From: an uncultured Alphaproteobacteria bacterium
Lineage (GTDB): Bacteria; Pseudomonadota; Alphaproteobacteria; CAAHEQ01; UBA3637
DNA length: 59,251 nt
Direction: 5' to 3'
Assembly: GCA_937935995.1 (NCBI GenBank)
Contig: CALGXF010000045.1
Span: 1 to 59,251, forward strand
The translations under genes and the position numbers were made by a program. A model generated the notes under the pieces. The model was not told where the DNA came from, made no database searches, and saw only the letters and a program-made list of their open reading frames with translations. The stretch's first letter is position 1, and every line of letters starts with the position of its first letter. Below, piece after piece: positions 1 to 8,151 of the stretch.

Positions 1-73
1 TCCGATCTCCCCCATATAACTTGTAGAGCAGGTTTTCTCTCACTTTTTCAGCATCGACGACTTGACATTCGAA

Positions 74-91
74 CGGACAACAGCTTGTCCG
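74..91. other. perfect short inverted repeat upstream of the first gene
   Basis: A 7-bp perfect stem CGGACAA/TTGTCCG with a 4-base loop lies at 74-80/85-91. It is not followed by a T-run, so it is not an obvious terminator. Bases 1-84 otherwise contain nothing I can name. The stem overlaps the TTG that opens the long reading frame downstream, which argues against that TTG being the real start. Confidence 0.35.
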
Positions 92-270
92 ACGCGGGAA
101 TGGATTTACCGGTCGGGATGGATGCACCAAAGAAAGGGGCGCTCCGCGTAAGGCGGGGGGTCGGGGCAACCCTTGTGAATTTTGGTCGATTGTGCCGCCG
201 GTTTCATTCACCGGTCGGGGCGAGCGCGCAGAGAAGGTGTGCCGGCTGTTTAGGACGATTGAACCGATTA

Positions 271-2436
271 ATGTTCAACCGATGGAAACACCGTTTTTCA
301 TGTCCAACGACCAAAACACCATCGCATCAAATAATCGGCGGGGCGCCCGCCCGCACCCTTTCGCCCCGCCGATGCCAATCCGGCCACCTTTCCCCTCAAA
401 CCGCCGGCCAAGCCGGCCGCCTTTTTTCTCAAATCGTCGGCCAGGACAAGGCCTTCAGGGCGGGCAAAACGAAAGCGTATCAATCATACGTGCGTTTTGA
501 CCGACACGCAAAGGCCGACGGATTGGACGCGATTTCAGGAAAAAGCATGGTTGAAATGCTGGCCGTGTTGGCCATCATGGGCGTGTTAGCCATTGGCGGC
601 ATTGCAGCTTATTCTTTCGCTGTGTCTAAACATCGCGCCAATCAAATCTATAACCAAGCCGATTTACGCGCTGTCGCTTCTTTCGGTAATCCTTTCGTCA
701 GACAAGCCGTTGTCGGAGAAACGTATCCGTTGGCCGGATTTGACGAAGTCGTTGAAAATATTACTTATCAACACAAAAAAACAGCCGGCAACGGATATGA
801 CATTATTGCCTCTCATGTTCCTGAACGCGTTTGTCGCCGATTACAAGACATGATTTTTCCTGTTCCGAAAAGCGTGACGTTAAATGGGGCTGATTTGTCT
901 TCTACATGTGGTTCGGATAATACATTTGTTTTTTCTTATGACGGATTGTCTGTCGGGAAACCGTCCAGCGGTGTTGATCCCATAGATTGTAATTGTTCCG
1001 GATGTCAATCTTGTGAAAGCGGGACGTGTCAAGATAATGACAACCTGTGCGGCCCCAAAGAAGTGTGCCAAAGTGGAAGTTGTGTTTGTGCACCAGGTTA
1101 TGAAGAATGTTTACTGGGATGTTATACACCTTGTTATGACGGCCAAATCCGCCAAAATGATACATGCGATTGTGTTTGTACCGGTTTTAAAGAATTTGAC
1201 TACACACAAAATAAATGCGTTTGCAAAAATGTACCAATTGACGGAGACCCTGACACATGCGGATGTTATGGCAGAGATGATTTAGTCGACGGTGCTTGTG
1301 TCCAAGAATGCCCGGATGCGATTGGTATGACCGGACTTCGGGACAACGAGGGTCGCTGTTTGTGTAACACGAAGCTCGGTTATGAAGAAGTTTCCATTGA
1401 TGACACGTGGTGCAATTGTGATAACAGTAACGGTTACTGGAACAAACCGGATGGTTCATGCATGACATGTGTTCAAACAACAAAAGAGTGGGCAGTAGAA
1501 GTTATGAATTGGGGAGATTCTTCATCCGTAAATCGAGATAATCCGGATGAACCCGATTATATGGTTCCCCTTTATGAAGTTGATTCAGAATCTGTTAATG
1601 AAGATGTTTGGTATTGTGGTTTAATGATTGCAACAAGCGAAGGAAAACGTGTTTACAATCCGTCAACAAAAACGACATGTTTGGCGTACCAAGTTTTAGT
1701 TAAAGACGGCGATCAATTCCAATGCGATTATGCATGCGGAGATGAATGGTTCGGGCTGGGCAAAGAAGGCGACAGAGGTGCCAGCGATTGGTCTGTTTGC
1801 CGATGCGCCGAATATTCATTATGGGTCAACAATCGATGCGTTCCTGCCTGTACACAAACCGGATATAAAATGGTTGATGGGCAATGTATCCCGTATACAT
1901 CCAGTGTGATTGTCATATCACTTGAAAATCAAATCACTTACCCGACGAATCATTGTCGTCCCGATGTTCCGGCATGGACGGCAGGATCATCTAACTTTAA
2001 TTATTATGAATGGAAAAGAAATACACCCTCCGAATGTCACGCTGCCACCGGTTATAGTGTTCAATCAGATGATGAAGAAAGCGAATGCCATTGGTCCAAA
2101 GGATGCGTCGAATACGAATCTGTCTTGCCGGCCTGTACATTCGGGGATGTCATTGATGACACATGTGCTTGTCCGACGGGCGGTTCGGCAGGCGAATATT
2201 GCTGTTCAAGCGCTCAAATCAAAACCGGTTCTGGATGTCAAACGTGTACGGACAATACCATACCGAATGCAGATAAAACAGCCTGCGAGACTTGTGATGA
2301 CGATCAAATTCCAAGTGCAGACAGAACAACTTGTCAACAATGTCCGGACGGACAAATTCCGAACGTAACAAAGACAAAATGTTATCCTTGCCCGGACGGA
2401 AAATATCCGGATACTTCCGGAACAGCTTGTGTTTAA
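271..2436 (+). CDS. prepilin-like cysteine-rich surface/secreted protein
   Basis: The frame is open from 85 to 2436. A type IV prepilin-like helix begins near base 541: GKSMVEMLAVLAIMGV, with Glu at +5 after a Gly, the usual prepilin peptidase arrangement. A pseudopilin-like region follows, then a long tail with dozens of cysteines in C-x(2-6)-C patterns. The tail ends in about four 20-residue repeats of the form CxxC-DGQIPN-TxC. The start is uncertain. ATG 271 is my choice because the prepilin cleavage site must lie inside the protein; ATG 547 has a better Shine-Dalgarno (AGGA, 6 bases) but would remove the Gly/Lys of the cleavage site. A paralogue sits at the other end of the window (57843-59251). 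Export through a type IV pilus/type II-like system is inferred; the ligand or role is unknown. Confidence 0.7.
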   Translation: MFNRWKHRFSCPTTKTPSHQIIGGAPARTLSPRRCQSGHLSPQTAGQAGRLFSQIVGQDKAFRAGKTKAYQSYVRFDRHAKADGLDAISGKSMVEMLAVLAIMGVLAIGGIAAYSFAVSKHRANQIYNQADLRAVASFGNPFVRQAVVGETYPLAGFDEVVENITYQHKKTAGNGYDIIASHVPERVCRRLQDMIFPVPKSVTLNGADLSSTCGSDNTFVFSYDGLSVGKPSSGVDPIDCNCSGCQSCESGTCQDNDNLCGPKEVCQSGSCVCAPGYEECLLGCYTPCYDGQIRQNDTCDCVCTGFKEFDYTQNKCVCKNVPIDGDPDTCGCYGRDDLVDGACVQECPDAIGMTGLRDNEGRCLCNTKLGYEEVSIDDTWCNCDNSNGYWNKPDGSCMTCVQTTKEWAVEVMNWGDSSSVNRDNPDEPDYMVPLYEVDSESVNEDVWYCGLMIATSEGKRVYNPSTKTTCLAYQVLVKDGDQFQCDYACGDEWFGLGKEGDRGASDWSVCRCAEYSLWVNNRCVPACTQTGYKMVDGQCIPYTSSVIVISLENQITYPTNHCRPDVPAWTAGSSNFNYYEWKRNTPSECHAATGYSVQSDDEESECHWSKGCVEYESVLPACTFGDVIDDTCACPTGGSAGEYCCSSAQIKTGSGCQTCTDNTIPNADKTACETCDDDQIPSADRTTCQQCPDGQIPNVTKTKCYPCPDGKYPDTSGTACV
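349..447 (+). repeat. 33-bp imperfect tandem repeats in the leader of the cysteine-rich gene
   Basis: Two adjacent 33-bp units (382-414 and 415-447) encode GHLSPQTAGQA and GRLFSQIVGQD, and a more diverged unit precedes them (349-381). The surrounding 120-540 stretch is visibly more GC-rich than the rest of the gene and gives a low-complexity, Arg/Pro/Gly-rich translation. It may be an expanded leader, or untranslated DNA that happens to be open. Confidence 0.5.
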
Positions 2437-2498
2437 ATTATCCTCTTGCATACACCCGCATCATTCTCTATATTAAAAGAAAAACAAAGGAGAAAAAT

Positions 2499-3230
2499 AT
2501 GACTTGGGATAATTTTAAAACAAACACGTTGGAAATGCCGGTCAGCCGCATTCATCAAGGATTGCGGGCTTATATGCAAAAAGTATACGCTTACATGGCG
2601 GGCGGGCTGGTTTTATCGGGCATGTGCGCTTTTATCGGATCAAAACCGCCGTTTATTAACGCACTTTACAATATCACGCCGCAAGGGGCTTCCCTGTCTT
2701 TGCTCGGGTGGATTGTATTATTGGCGCCGTTGGTTTTGATTTTTATGTTTCAATCGGCCGTCAGCAAATTAAATGTCAGTCGCGCACAAACCATTTTTTG
2801 GACTTTTTCGGCTTTAATGGGATTGTCATTGTCCACGATTTTCTTGGCGTATTCCGGCGAATCGCTGTTAACAACCTTTTTGGTAACGGCCGGCGCTTTC
2901 GGTGGTCTCAGCTTGTTCGGGTATGTAACCAAAAAAGATTTGTCGGCCATGGGCAGCTTTTTAATCATGGGCCTGTGGGGCATTCTTTTGGCAATGATTG
3001 TGAACTTTTTCTTAAAAAGCCCCGGCGTGGCGTACGGCATTTCCATTTTGGGCGTTTTGATTTTTGCCGGGTTAACCGCATGGGATACGCAACGGATTCG
3101 CCAAATGTATTCGGCAGCTCCTGAAGAAGCACACCAGGCTTTGGCTATTTCCGGTGCTTTAACATTATATTTGGACTTTATCAATCTGTTCTTGTTCCTG
3201 CTCCGCTTTATGGGCAACAGCCGGAATTAA
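2499..3230 (+). CDS. Bax inhibitor-1/YccA family membrane protein
   Basis: This 243-residue protein begins at ATG 2499 behind AAAGGAG. It has seven hydrophobic segments. Conserved features of the BI-1/YccA (UPF0005) family include an ALMGLSLSTIF segment, a GAFGGLSLFGYVTKKDLSAMGSF segment and the C-terminal ALTLYLDFINLFLFLLR helix. In bacteria these inner-membrane proteins are associated with pH-sensitive calcium leak and with FtsH, but the role here is inferred from family only. The longer upstream frame starting at 2331 overlaps the preceding gene and has no good ribosome binding site, so I reject it. Confidence 0.88.
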   Translation: MTWDNFKTNTLEMPVSRIHQGLRAYMQKVYAYMAGGLVLSGMCAFIGSKPPFINALYNITPQGASLSLLGWIVLLAPLVLIFMFQSAVSKLNVSRAQTIFWTFSALMGLSLSTIFLAYSGESLLTTFLVTAGAFGGLSLFGYVTKKDLSAMGSFLIMGLWGILLAMIVNFFLKSPGVAYGISILGVLIFAGLTAWDTQRIRQMYSAAPEEAHQALAISGALTLYLDFINLFLFLLRFMGNSRN

Positions 3231-3232
3231 AA

Positions 3233-3254
3233 AAGGGGGAGACTCATCCCCCTT
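3233..3254 (+). terminator. hairpin after the Bax inhibitor gene
   Basis: The 8-bp stem AAGGGGGA/TCCCCCTT with loop GACTCA starts 2 bases after the stop codon. No T-run follows, so termination is plausible but not canonical. Confidence 0.45.
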
Positions 3255-3310
3255 AACCGATTGAAAAATCACTTTTTACATATCTTGTTAAAATTTTTTA
3301 CGTTTGTCTA

Positions 3311-3340
3311 TTGACGAAAGGCCTTTTTTTGTCGTACACT
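3311..3340 (+). promoter_or_regulatory. candidate rpoH promoter
   Basis: TTGACG (3311-3316) is separated by 18 bases from TACACT (3335-3340), about 100 bases upstream of the rpoH start. Confidence 0.4.
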
Positions 3341-3376
3341 TTTCGTCAGCGGGTGCTTTTAAAAAGGCTTGCTGAC
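3313..3376 (+). promoter_or_regulatory. structured rpoH upstream region
   Basis: Two nested-adjacent inverted repeats overlap the promoter and leader: GACGAAA (3313-3319)/TTTCGTC (3341-3347) and GTCAGC (3345-3350)/GCTGAC (3371-3376). They share bases 3345-3347 and so cannot both form fully. This is compatible with a switching leader, but no thermometer family is recognised. Confidence 0.3.
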
Positions 3377-3441
3377 AAAACGTCGACCGTCTGCCGAAAT
3401 GGGGACATCGGTCATGTTGCTAAACGAAAGGATATGACAAA

Positions 3442-4296
3442 ATGACGACTAAACAATTAACACTGCCTGTGATACAGGAAAATTCACTCTCTGTTTATTT
3501 ACGCGAAATTACCAAGTTCCCGATGCTGGAACCTGAAAAAGAATACATGTTGGCAAAACGTTATCAAGAATATGATGATTTGGAAGCCGCACATGAATTA
3601 ACAACCTCTCACCTGCGTTTGGCCGCAAAGGTGGCTTTGTCGTTCAGACATTACGGGTTACCGTTGGCCGACCTTATCAGCGAAGCCAATATCGGTTTAA
3701 TGCAGGCCATTAAAAAATTCGATCCCGATAAAGGATTCCGCTTGTCCACTTATGCTATTTGGTGGATTAAAGCCGCTATTTCGGACTTTATTTTAAAATC
3801 GTGGTCTTTGGTTAAAATCGGAACCGTCGCGACCCAAAAACGGTTGTTTTACAATCTGGGCAAAATCAAGGCAAAACTCGGACTTTATCATAACACAGCG
3901 CTGGATACGGACACGGTTCAAAAAATTTCCAAACAATTGGGCGTGAACGAACAAGATATTTGGGATATGGAACAACGTCTGCACGGGGATACGTCCTTAA
4001 ATGAAATGACTTATGAAGATTCCGAAGTCGAAAAACAGGCTTTGTTGACTGACGGGTCTGACACAGTTGAAGAAGTTTTGGCGCAACGTGAAGAATCAAA
4101 TATCCGCAACGCGAAATTGGCCAAAGCGATTGCGACATTAAGCGAACGGGAACAAAGCATTGTCCGTGAACGGTTTTTAACCGATGAGCCGACAACTTTG
4201 GAAGATTTGGGCAAAAAGTTCAATATCAGCCGCGAACGCGTCCGCCAGATTGAAGCCAAAGCGTTTGATAAAATCTCGGCCTTTATGCACGCTTAA
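3442..4296 (+). CDS. rpoH: RNA polymerase heat-shock sigma factor RpoH (sigma-32)
   Basis: This 284-residue sigma-70 family protein has the RpoH layout. Region 1.2 contains SVYLREITKFPMLEPEKEYMLAKRY and region 2 contains HLRLAAKVALSFRHYGLPLADLISEANIGLMQAIKKFDPDKGFRLSTYAIWWIKAAISDFIL. An RpoH-type box (KRLFYNLGKIKAKLG) follows, and region 4.2 ends in SRERVRQIEAKAFDKI. The start ATG 3442 lies behind AAAGGA. It directs transcription of heat-shock genes by core RNA polymerase. The leader is separately annotated and could contribute temperature control. Confidence 0.95.
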   Translation: MTTKQLTLPVIQENSLSVYLREITKFPMLEPEKEYMLAKRYQEYDDLEAAHELTTSHLRLAAKVALSFRHYGLPLADLISEANIGLMQAIKKFDPDKGFRLSTYAIWWIKAAISDFILKSWSLVKIGTVATQKRLFYNLGKIKAKLGLYHNTALDTDTVQKISKQLGVNEQDIWDMEQRLHGDTSLNEMTYEDSEVEKQALLTDGSDTVEEVLAQREESNIRNAKLAKAIATLSEREQSIVRERFLTDEPTTLEDLGKKFNISRERVRQIEAKAFDKISAFMHA

Positions 4297-4302
4297 AAGA
4301 CA

Positions 4303-4316
4303 AGGGGCATTCCCCT
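4303..4316. terminator. short hairpin between convergent genes
   Basis: AGGGG (4303-4307)/CCCCT (4312-4316) lies in the 26-base gap between rpoH and the minus-strand EAL gene. On the minus strand it is followed by a T-rich stretch (TTGTCTTTT). Confidence 0.4.
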
Positions 4317-4322
4317 GCCCTG

Positions 4323-5498
4323 CTAAATTCGGTTAGCTTTCACGGCTTTTGGCGTTTTGTAGAGCAATTTTTGAATGTAGTATCCTTGAAAGAACGAAAT
4401 ACCCAGCTCTTTGGCATACTCAATCGCATTTTTGTCATCCACATGGCATAAAATAATCCGCATCGGGTCGACGGCTTTGACAGCCGCACGCAATTCATCT
4501 GACACAGGCGTTTGTAACGCAGATGACGACCAGATGATTTTAATCATATCCAGCCCCAATTTTTCCCGTTGAATAAACGGAAGCGATTCAAACGTAACCA
4601 TATCCAAACAAACGCGATATCCTTTGTCATGCACCATTTGACAGGCCGTTAAATAAGCCGGAATATCCGCCAAAACATCGCTTTGTTTTAACTCAAACAG
4701 AATCGTTTGTTTATGCGACGGATCAATACTGTCATCAAACTTTTGAAAATCCGGCCCCAAAATGGTTTTGACCGTTAAATTCAGGCTGAAGTTTTTCGTA
4801 AAAGCACCACCATCATGGTGAATGACATTTTCCAAAACACGCTTATCCAATGTTTCCATCAACCGGTTAAACAGCCATGGTGCTTGAAAAACATCCACAT
4901 TCGGACAAACGGCCTTTTTCAAGTCCGATATCGCAACATACACTTCTTCAAACAACTCCATCGGCGGAGACTTGCCCACAATCGCACACACCGGTTGGTG
5001 TCGAATGATATTGGATAAATCCGCATGCAACAGCGCTTTTTCCAACTGCGCCAAAAGCGTCGGCGTAAAAGGCATTGACTGGTTTGCTTGCCGGAAAATC
5101 GGCGTCAGCGGAGAAGCCAAAGTCGGTATGTGCGCCTTTTTCTGTTTATCCAATAATCCTAAAACAAAATCTTCTTGCCGTTCCAAGTTAAATATCTGAA
5201 ACCCAGCTTCTTGTGACATCGGTTCAAAACCGCACCTGAAATTCATCTTAAGGACAAGGGCTTGGATATCATCTTCTCGCGTCTGGCCGAAATAAATAAA
5301 CGCATCTTCATTTTCGTAAAACAACCGGCACAGTTTTTCCGATTCAAAAACCAGCAGCATTTGAATAAGTTCCTGAACTTGCTGTGCTTCCAATACTTGC
5401 CGCAACCGATTCAAAGGAACATACAAAATCCATCCTTTGACACCCGAAGGTTTCATTTTTTCCAAAAACGCCGTCAAATCCGAATATCGATACGCCAT
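4323..5498 (-). CDS. degenerate EAL-domain protein (second of pair)
   Basis: This 391-residue protein has an EAL-like fold in its C-terminal half. Recognisable blocks are SLNLTVKTIL, ILFELKQSDVLAD, LGLDMIKIIWS, RIILCHVDDKNAIEYAKELG and ISFFQGYYI. The catalytic signatures are missing: the EAL position reads FEEVYVAI, and the DDFGTG segment is DMVTFE. It is therefore probably not an active c-di-GMP phosphodiesterase and may bind a ligand or partner instead. Its ATG follows the TAA of the upstream paralogue with no gap, so the two are one operon. The N-terminal ~120 residues are not recognised. Confidence 0.75.
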   Translation of the reverse strand: MAYRYSDLTAFLEKMKPSGVKGWILYVPLNRLRQVLEAQQVQELIQMLLVFESEKLCRLFYENEDAFIYFGQTREDDIQALVLKMNFRCGFEPMSQEAGFQIFNLERQEDFVLGLLDKQKKAHIPTLASPLTPIFRQANQSMPFTPTLLAQLEKALLHADLSNIIRHQPVCAIVGKSPPMELFEEVYVAISDLKKAVCPNVDVFQAPWLFNRLMETLDKRVLENVIHHDGGAFTKNFSLNLTVKTILGPDFQKFDDSIDPSHKQTILFELKQSDVLADIPAYLTACQMVHDKGYRVCLDMVTFESLPFIQREKLGLDMIKIIWSSSALQTPVSDELRAAVKAVDPMRIILCHVDDKNAIEYAKELGISFFQGYYIQKLLYKTPKAVKANRI

Positions 5499-6779
5499 TT
5501 ATATCACCTTTACTTGCGGCAACGCATCCAAATGCTTCAGATGAACACACTGGCGGCGCACTTTGTCCGACAACGTCCGGCGGCAAGCCATACACGACGC
5601 CAATGTACATTCCTGACCGAACGTACAGGCATTTTTAGTCAACGCTCCCAAAACCGCATCAATATAATGCCCTTGGAAATTTTGAATGCCATGCTGCGTT
5701 CCCCATTTCAAAGCTTCTTCAGAACCGCAACGCGCCAAAATAACACCAATCGAAGGATTCTTTAAATACGGTTCCAATAACGTTTGAGCCGGAACATTCT
5801 CCCAAACCGGCGACCAAAACAACTTGATAAAATCCGGATTTAACAACTGAACATCCAGATAACTTAAATCCACGGCAGACAAACCGTCAATTAAAATCCG
5901 ATGCCCGCGTTCTTTCATTTTCCTGAACACATCCCGGTACCGCCGCATGTCATAAAAGATATCCGCAATCTGTAATTCAACAATAATCGGGGTCGGCCAA
6001 ACCTGTGTCAGGCGGTCAAAAATAGATGTTGAAACCGTCGACATATTTAAATTCAAACTAATCGCAGGCGGATAATTGGTTAATCCCGGATTAGACAAAG
6101 CCGCCAACATACGTCTATCCAATGTTTGTGTTAATTGATTAAACAAAGATTTATCCGAACTCAAATCACAAATCGGGCATAGTTTTTGCTGTAACTGTAA
6201 AATAGAGGTGTAAAACTCTTGAAACAAAATGGTATTGCCTTTTTGCGGGTTCAAAGCCAAAACCGACTGGCGGCGAATGAAATCAATTGTGTTTAAATTT
6301 TCTAATTTCCCCAGCAACGTATCCAAAATTTCCGGATCAAACGGTTCCGGATCTCGGGCAAACGGAGAAACCGACTGCGCCGGAATATCCGGTGTTTTGT
6401 CCTGAACCAACGCTTTTAAACGATCCATGTCTCGGTCTAAAAAGAAAATCTGTTCAAATGTATTTTCCTGGCCGCGCGCCAAAGCCGGGTCATCGGCAAA
6501 TAAACTTTTAATTTGATAAAGAACTTCTTCAATCGCTTCCAAAGAAATCTGTGTTCCGATTAGAACAAAGTCCTTGTTTGACAGCAAAAATAACCGGCTT
6601 TGATCATTGACCAGCAACGGGTCGAATAATTTAGACACGATTTCCAACTGCCGATACCCGCGGTTGGCCGGCATCAGCATTGACATGCCGACATAAACAC
6701 CGTAAAAGGGCATTCCTATTTTAGAAATGCGCTCCAACGTTTCAAGCAAATATAATTCCGGTGCTTTTGTCTTGAACAT
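5499..6779 (-). CDS. degenerate EAL-domain protein with C-terminal Cys cluster (first of pair)
   Basis: This 426-residue protein is a paralogue of the adjacent 391-residue protein. EAL-like blocks are ISLNLNMSTVSTSIF, PIIVELQIADIFYD, LLNPDFIKLFWS and IQNFQGHYIDAVLG. As in its partner, the acidic catalytic residues are lost (FQEFYTSI, DGLSAV). It has an extra C-terminal tail of about 45 residues with CxxxxxCxxxxCxxC spacing and a further Cys, which could bind a metal. The gene starts only 15 bases after the CCA end of tRNA-Arg(CCT) on the same strand, behind AAAGGG, so it is probably transcribed with the tRNA. Confidence 0.75.
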   Translation of the reverse strand: MFKTKAPELYLLETLERISKIGMPFYGVYVGMSMLMPANRGYRQLEIVSKLFDPLLVNDQSRLFLLSNKDFVLIGTQISLEAIEEVLYQIKSLFADDPALARGQENTFEQIFFLDRDMDRLKALVQDKTPDIPAQSVSPFARDPEPFDPEILDTLLGKLENLNTIDFIRRQSVLALNPQKGNTILFQEFYTSILQLQQKLCPICDLSSDKSLFNQLTQTLDRRMLAALSNPGLTNYPPAISLNLNMSTVSTSIFDRLTQVWPTPIIVELQIADIFYDMRRYRDVFRKMKERGHRILIDGLSAVDLSYLDVQLLNPDFIKLFWSPVWENVPAQTLLEPYLKNPSIGVILARCGSEEALKWGTQHGIQNFQGHYIDAVLGALTKNACTFGQECTLASCMACRRTLSDKVRRQCVHLKHLDALPQVKVI

Positions 6780-6794
6780 TTTTTCCCTTTTTCT

Positions 6795-6871
6795 TGGCGT
6801 TCGTGGCGGGAGTCGAACCCACGACCCCAGGATTAGGAATCCTGTGCTCTATCCTGCTGAGCTACACGAAC
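6795..6871 (-). tRNA. tRNA-Arg(CCT)
   Basis: A complete cloverleaf of 77 nt with encoded CCA. The acceptor is GTTCGTG/CACGAAC with discriminator G, the anticodon stem is CAGGA/TCCTG, the loop is TTCCTAA (anticodon CCT), and the T-arm is GTGGG/CCCGC around TTCGACT. Its 3' end is 15 bases from the start codon of the EAL-like gene downstream, with no terminator between them. Confidence 0.96.
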
Positions 6872-6956
6872 CGCCCGTCACAAGAAGCATACCTAAAACA
6901 GAGCCCTTTGACAAGTCATTTTAAAAGGTTTATCTTAAAATCAAAAAGGAAAAAGA

Positions 6957-7388
6957 ATGCTGTTGCATGCGACATGTGTTGAAATGAATCAAAAGGCCGT
7001 TCTTCTCATCGGCAAACCGGGTGCTGGTAAATCGGATACAGCCCTGCGTTTGATTGAGCTGGGCGGAATCTTGGTTGCCGATGATCAAGTAGATTTACAA
7101 ATCAATGACGGTGTTTTAACCGCTCGGCCGCCGGCTGCGATTGAAGGCCTTTTGGAAATCCGCGGCGTCGGCATTGTTTCCATGCCGTTTTGCAATGCCA
7201 GCCCTGTTCAATTGGTTGTTGAACTTGTGCAAGCCGAGCAAGTCGACCGCTTGCCTGAACCGCAGTTTTATGAAATAGCGGGACATATGATTCCGCTGTT
7301 GAAATTATGCGCCTTTGAAGCATCCACACCGGTCAAAATAAAAACAGTTTTAAATCGACCGGAATTGTTTTTCCTTGAAAAAAAATAA
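6957..7388 (+). CDS. hprK: HPr kinase/phosphorylase, short alphaproteobacterial form
   Basis: This 143-residue protein corresponds to the catalytic domain only, as is usual in alphaproteobacteria (about 310 residues in Firmicutes). It shows a Walker A motif GKPGAGKS at residues ~19-26, LVADDQVDL, and the signature EIRGVGIVSM. It phosphorylates and dephosphorylates the regulatory Ser of HPr. The start ATG 6957 lies behind AAAAGGA. It is followed by an EIIA and HPr, forming a PTS regulatory cluster; Enzyme I is not in the window. Confidence 0.92.
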   Translation: MLLHATCVEMNQKAVLLIGKPGAGKSDTALRLIELGGILVADDQVDLQINDGVLTARPPAAIEGLLEIRGVGIVSMPFCNASPVQLVVELVQAEQVDRLPEPQFYEIAGHMIPLLKLCAFEASTPVKIKTVLNRPELFFLEKK

Positions 7389-7430
7389 AAAAAAGCGTAT
7401 ATCCATACTATACAGAAAAAGGATAAGAAG

Positions 7431-7823
7431 ATGATTGGTATATTGGTGGTTTCACATGGCCGTTTGGCCGAAGAAATGATTTTGGCGATGGAGCATGTCG
7501 TCGGCATGCAACAAAACGTTGATGCGGTTTGTATTTTGGCATCGGATGACATGGAAGAAAAACGGGCCGAAATTTTATCAAAGGTTGAAAAGTTAAATAC
7601 CGGCGACGGTGTCGCCATTTTAACGGACATGTTTGGCGGAACACCTTCCAATTTGGCTATTTCCGTCATGGAAGGCCGCCCGGTAGAGGTTTTGGCCGGT
7701 CTTAACCTGCCGATGTTAATCAAGTTGGTACGTGAACGGGAAAAACCGTTAAAAGAAGCCATCAACGAAGCAAGAGAAGCCGGTCGAAAATACATTAACA
7801 TTGCATCGGAGTTGTTGGTTTAA
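7431..7823 (+). CDS. PTS EIIA component, mannose family
   Basis: This 130-residue protein matches the EIIA-Man fold. The phosphorylatable His is at residue 9 in VVSHGRLAEEM, and the conserved loop TDMFGGTPSNLA carries the second part of the active site. It receives phosphate from HPr. The stop codon abuts the ATG of HPr. With no sugar permease nearby, it probably serves in regulation, as in other alphaproteobacterial EIIA-Man/HPr/HprK clusters. Confidence 0.92.
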   Translation: MIGILVVSHGRLAEEMILAMEHVVGMQQNVDAVCILASDDMEEKRAEILSKVEKLNTGDGVAILTDMFGGTPSNLAISVMEGRPVEVLAGLNLPMLIKLVREREKPLKEAINEAREAGRKYINIASELLV

Positions 7824-8096
7824 ATGTCTGTCCATTGTGTGTTAGAAATTCAAAACGTCCGCGGTTTACATGCCAGAGCTGCTTCGGCTTTTGTTAAAGA
7901 AGCTGACCGGTTCAAGGCCGATATTTGGGTTGAAAAAGACGGCCAACGCGTATCGGGTCGCTCTATCATGGGATTGATGATGCTGGCTGCGGCCAAAGGA
8001 ACAACCATCGATGTTTTTTGCGACGGAGATGACGAAACGGATGCACGGCAGGCTTTGGAAGCTTTGGTCAACGCAAAATTTAATGAAGAAAGCTAA
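7824..8096 (+). CDS. ptsH: phosphocarrier protein HPr
   Basis: This 90-residue protein contains the active-site motif RGLHARAASAFV (His about residue 16) and the HprK target motif VSGRSIMGLMMLAA with the regulatory Ser. It is immediately downstream of EIIA-Man and follows hprK. It accepts phosphate from Enzyme I, which is not present in this window, and is modified on Ser by HprK. Confidence 0.95.
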   Translation: MSVHCVLEIQNVRGLHARAASAFVKEADRFKADIWVEKDGQRVSGRSIMGLMMLAAAKGTTIDVFCDGDDETDARQALEALVNAKFNEES

Positions 8097-8151
8097 ATCC
8101 GCTCTTTAAAAAAAATGAAAAACCTCTTATATTGAGAAAAAGAGGGTAACG

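Noticed and set aside
85..270. TTG start at 85 for the first gene
   Set aside because: It lies inside a 7-bp hairpin, has no Shine-Dalgarno, and yields an atypical leader before the prepilin motif.
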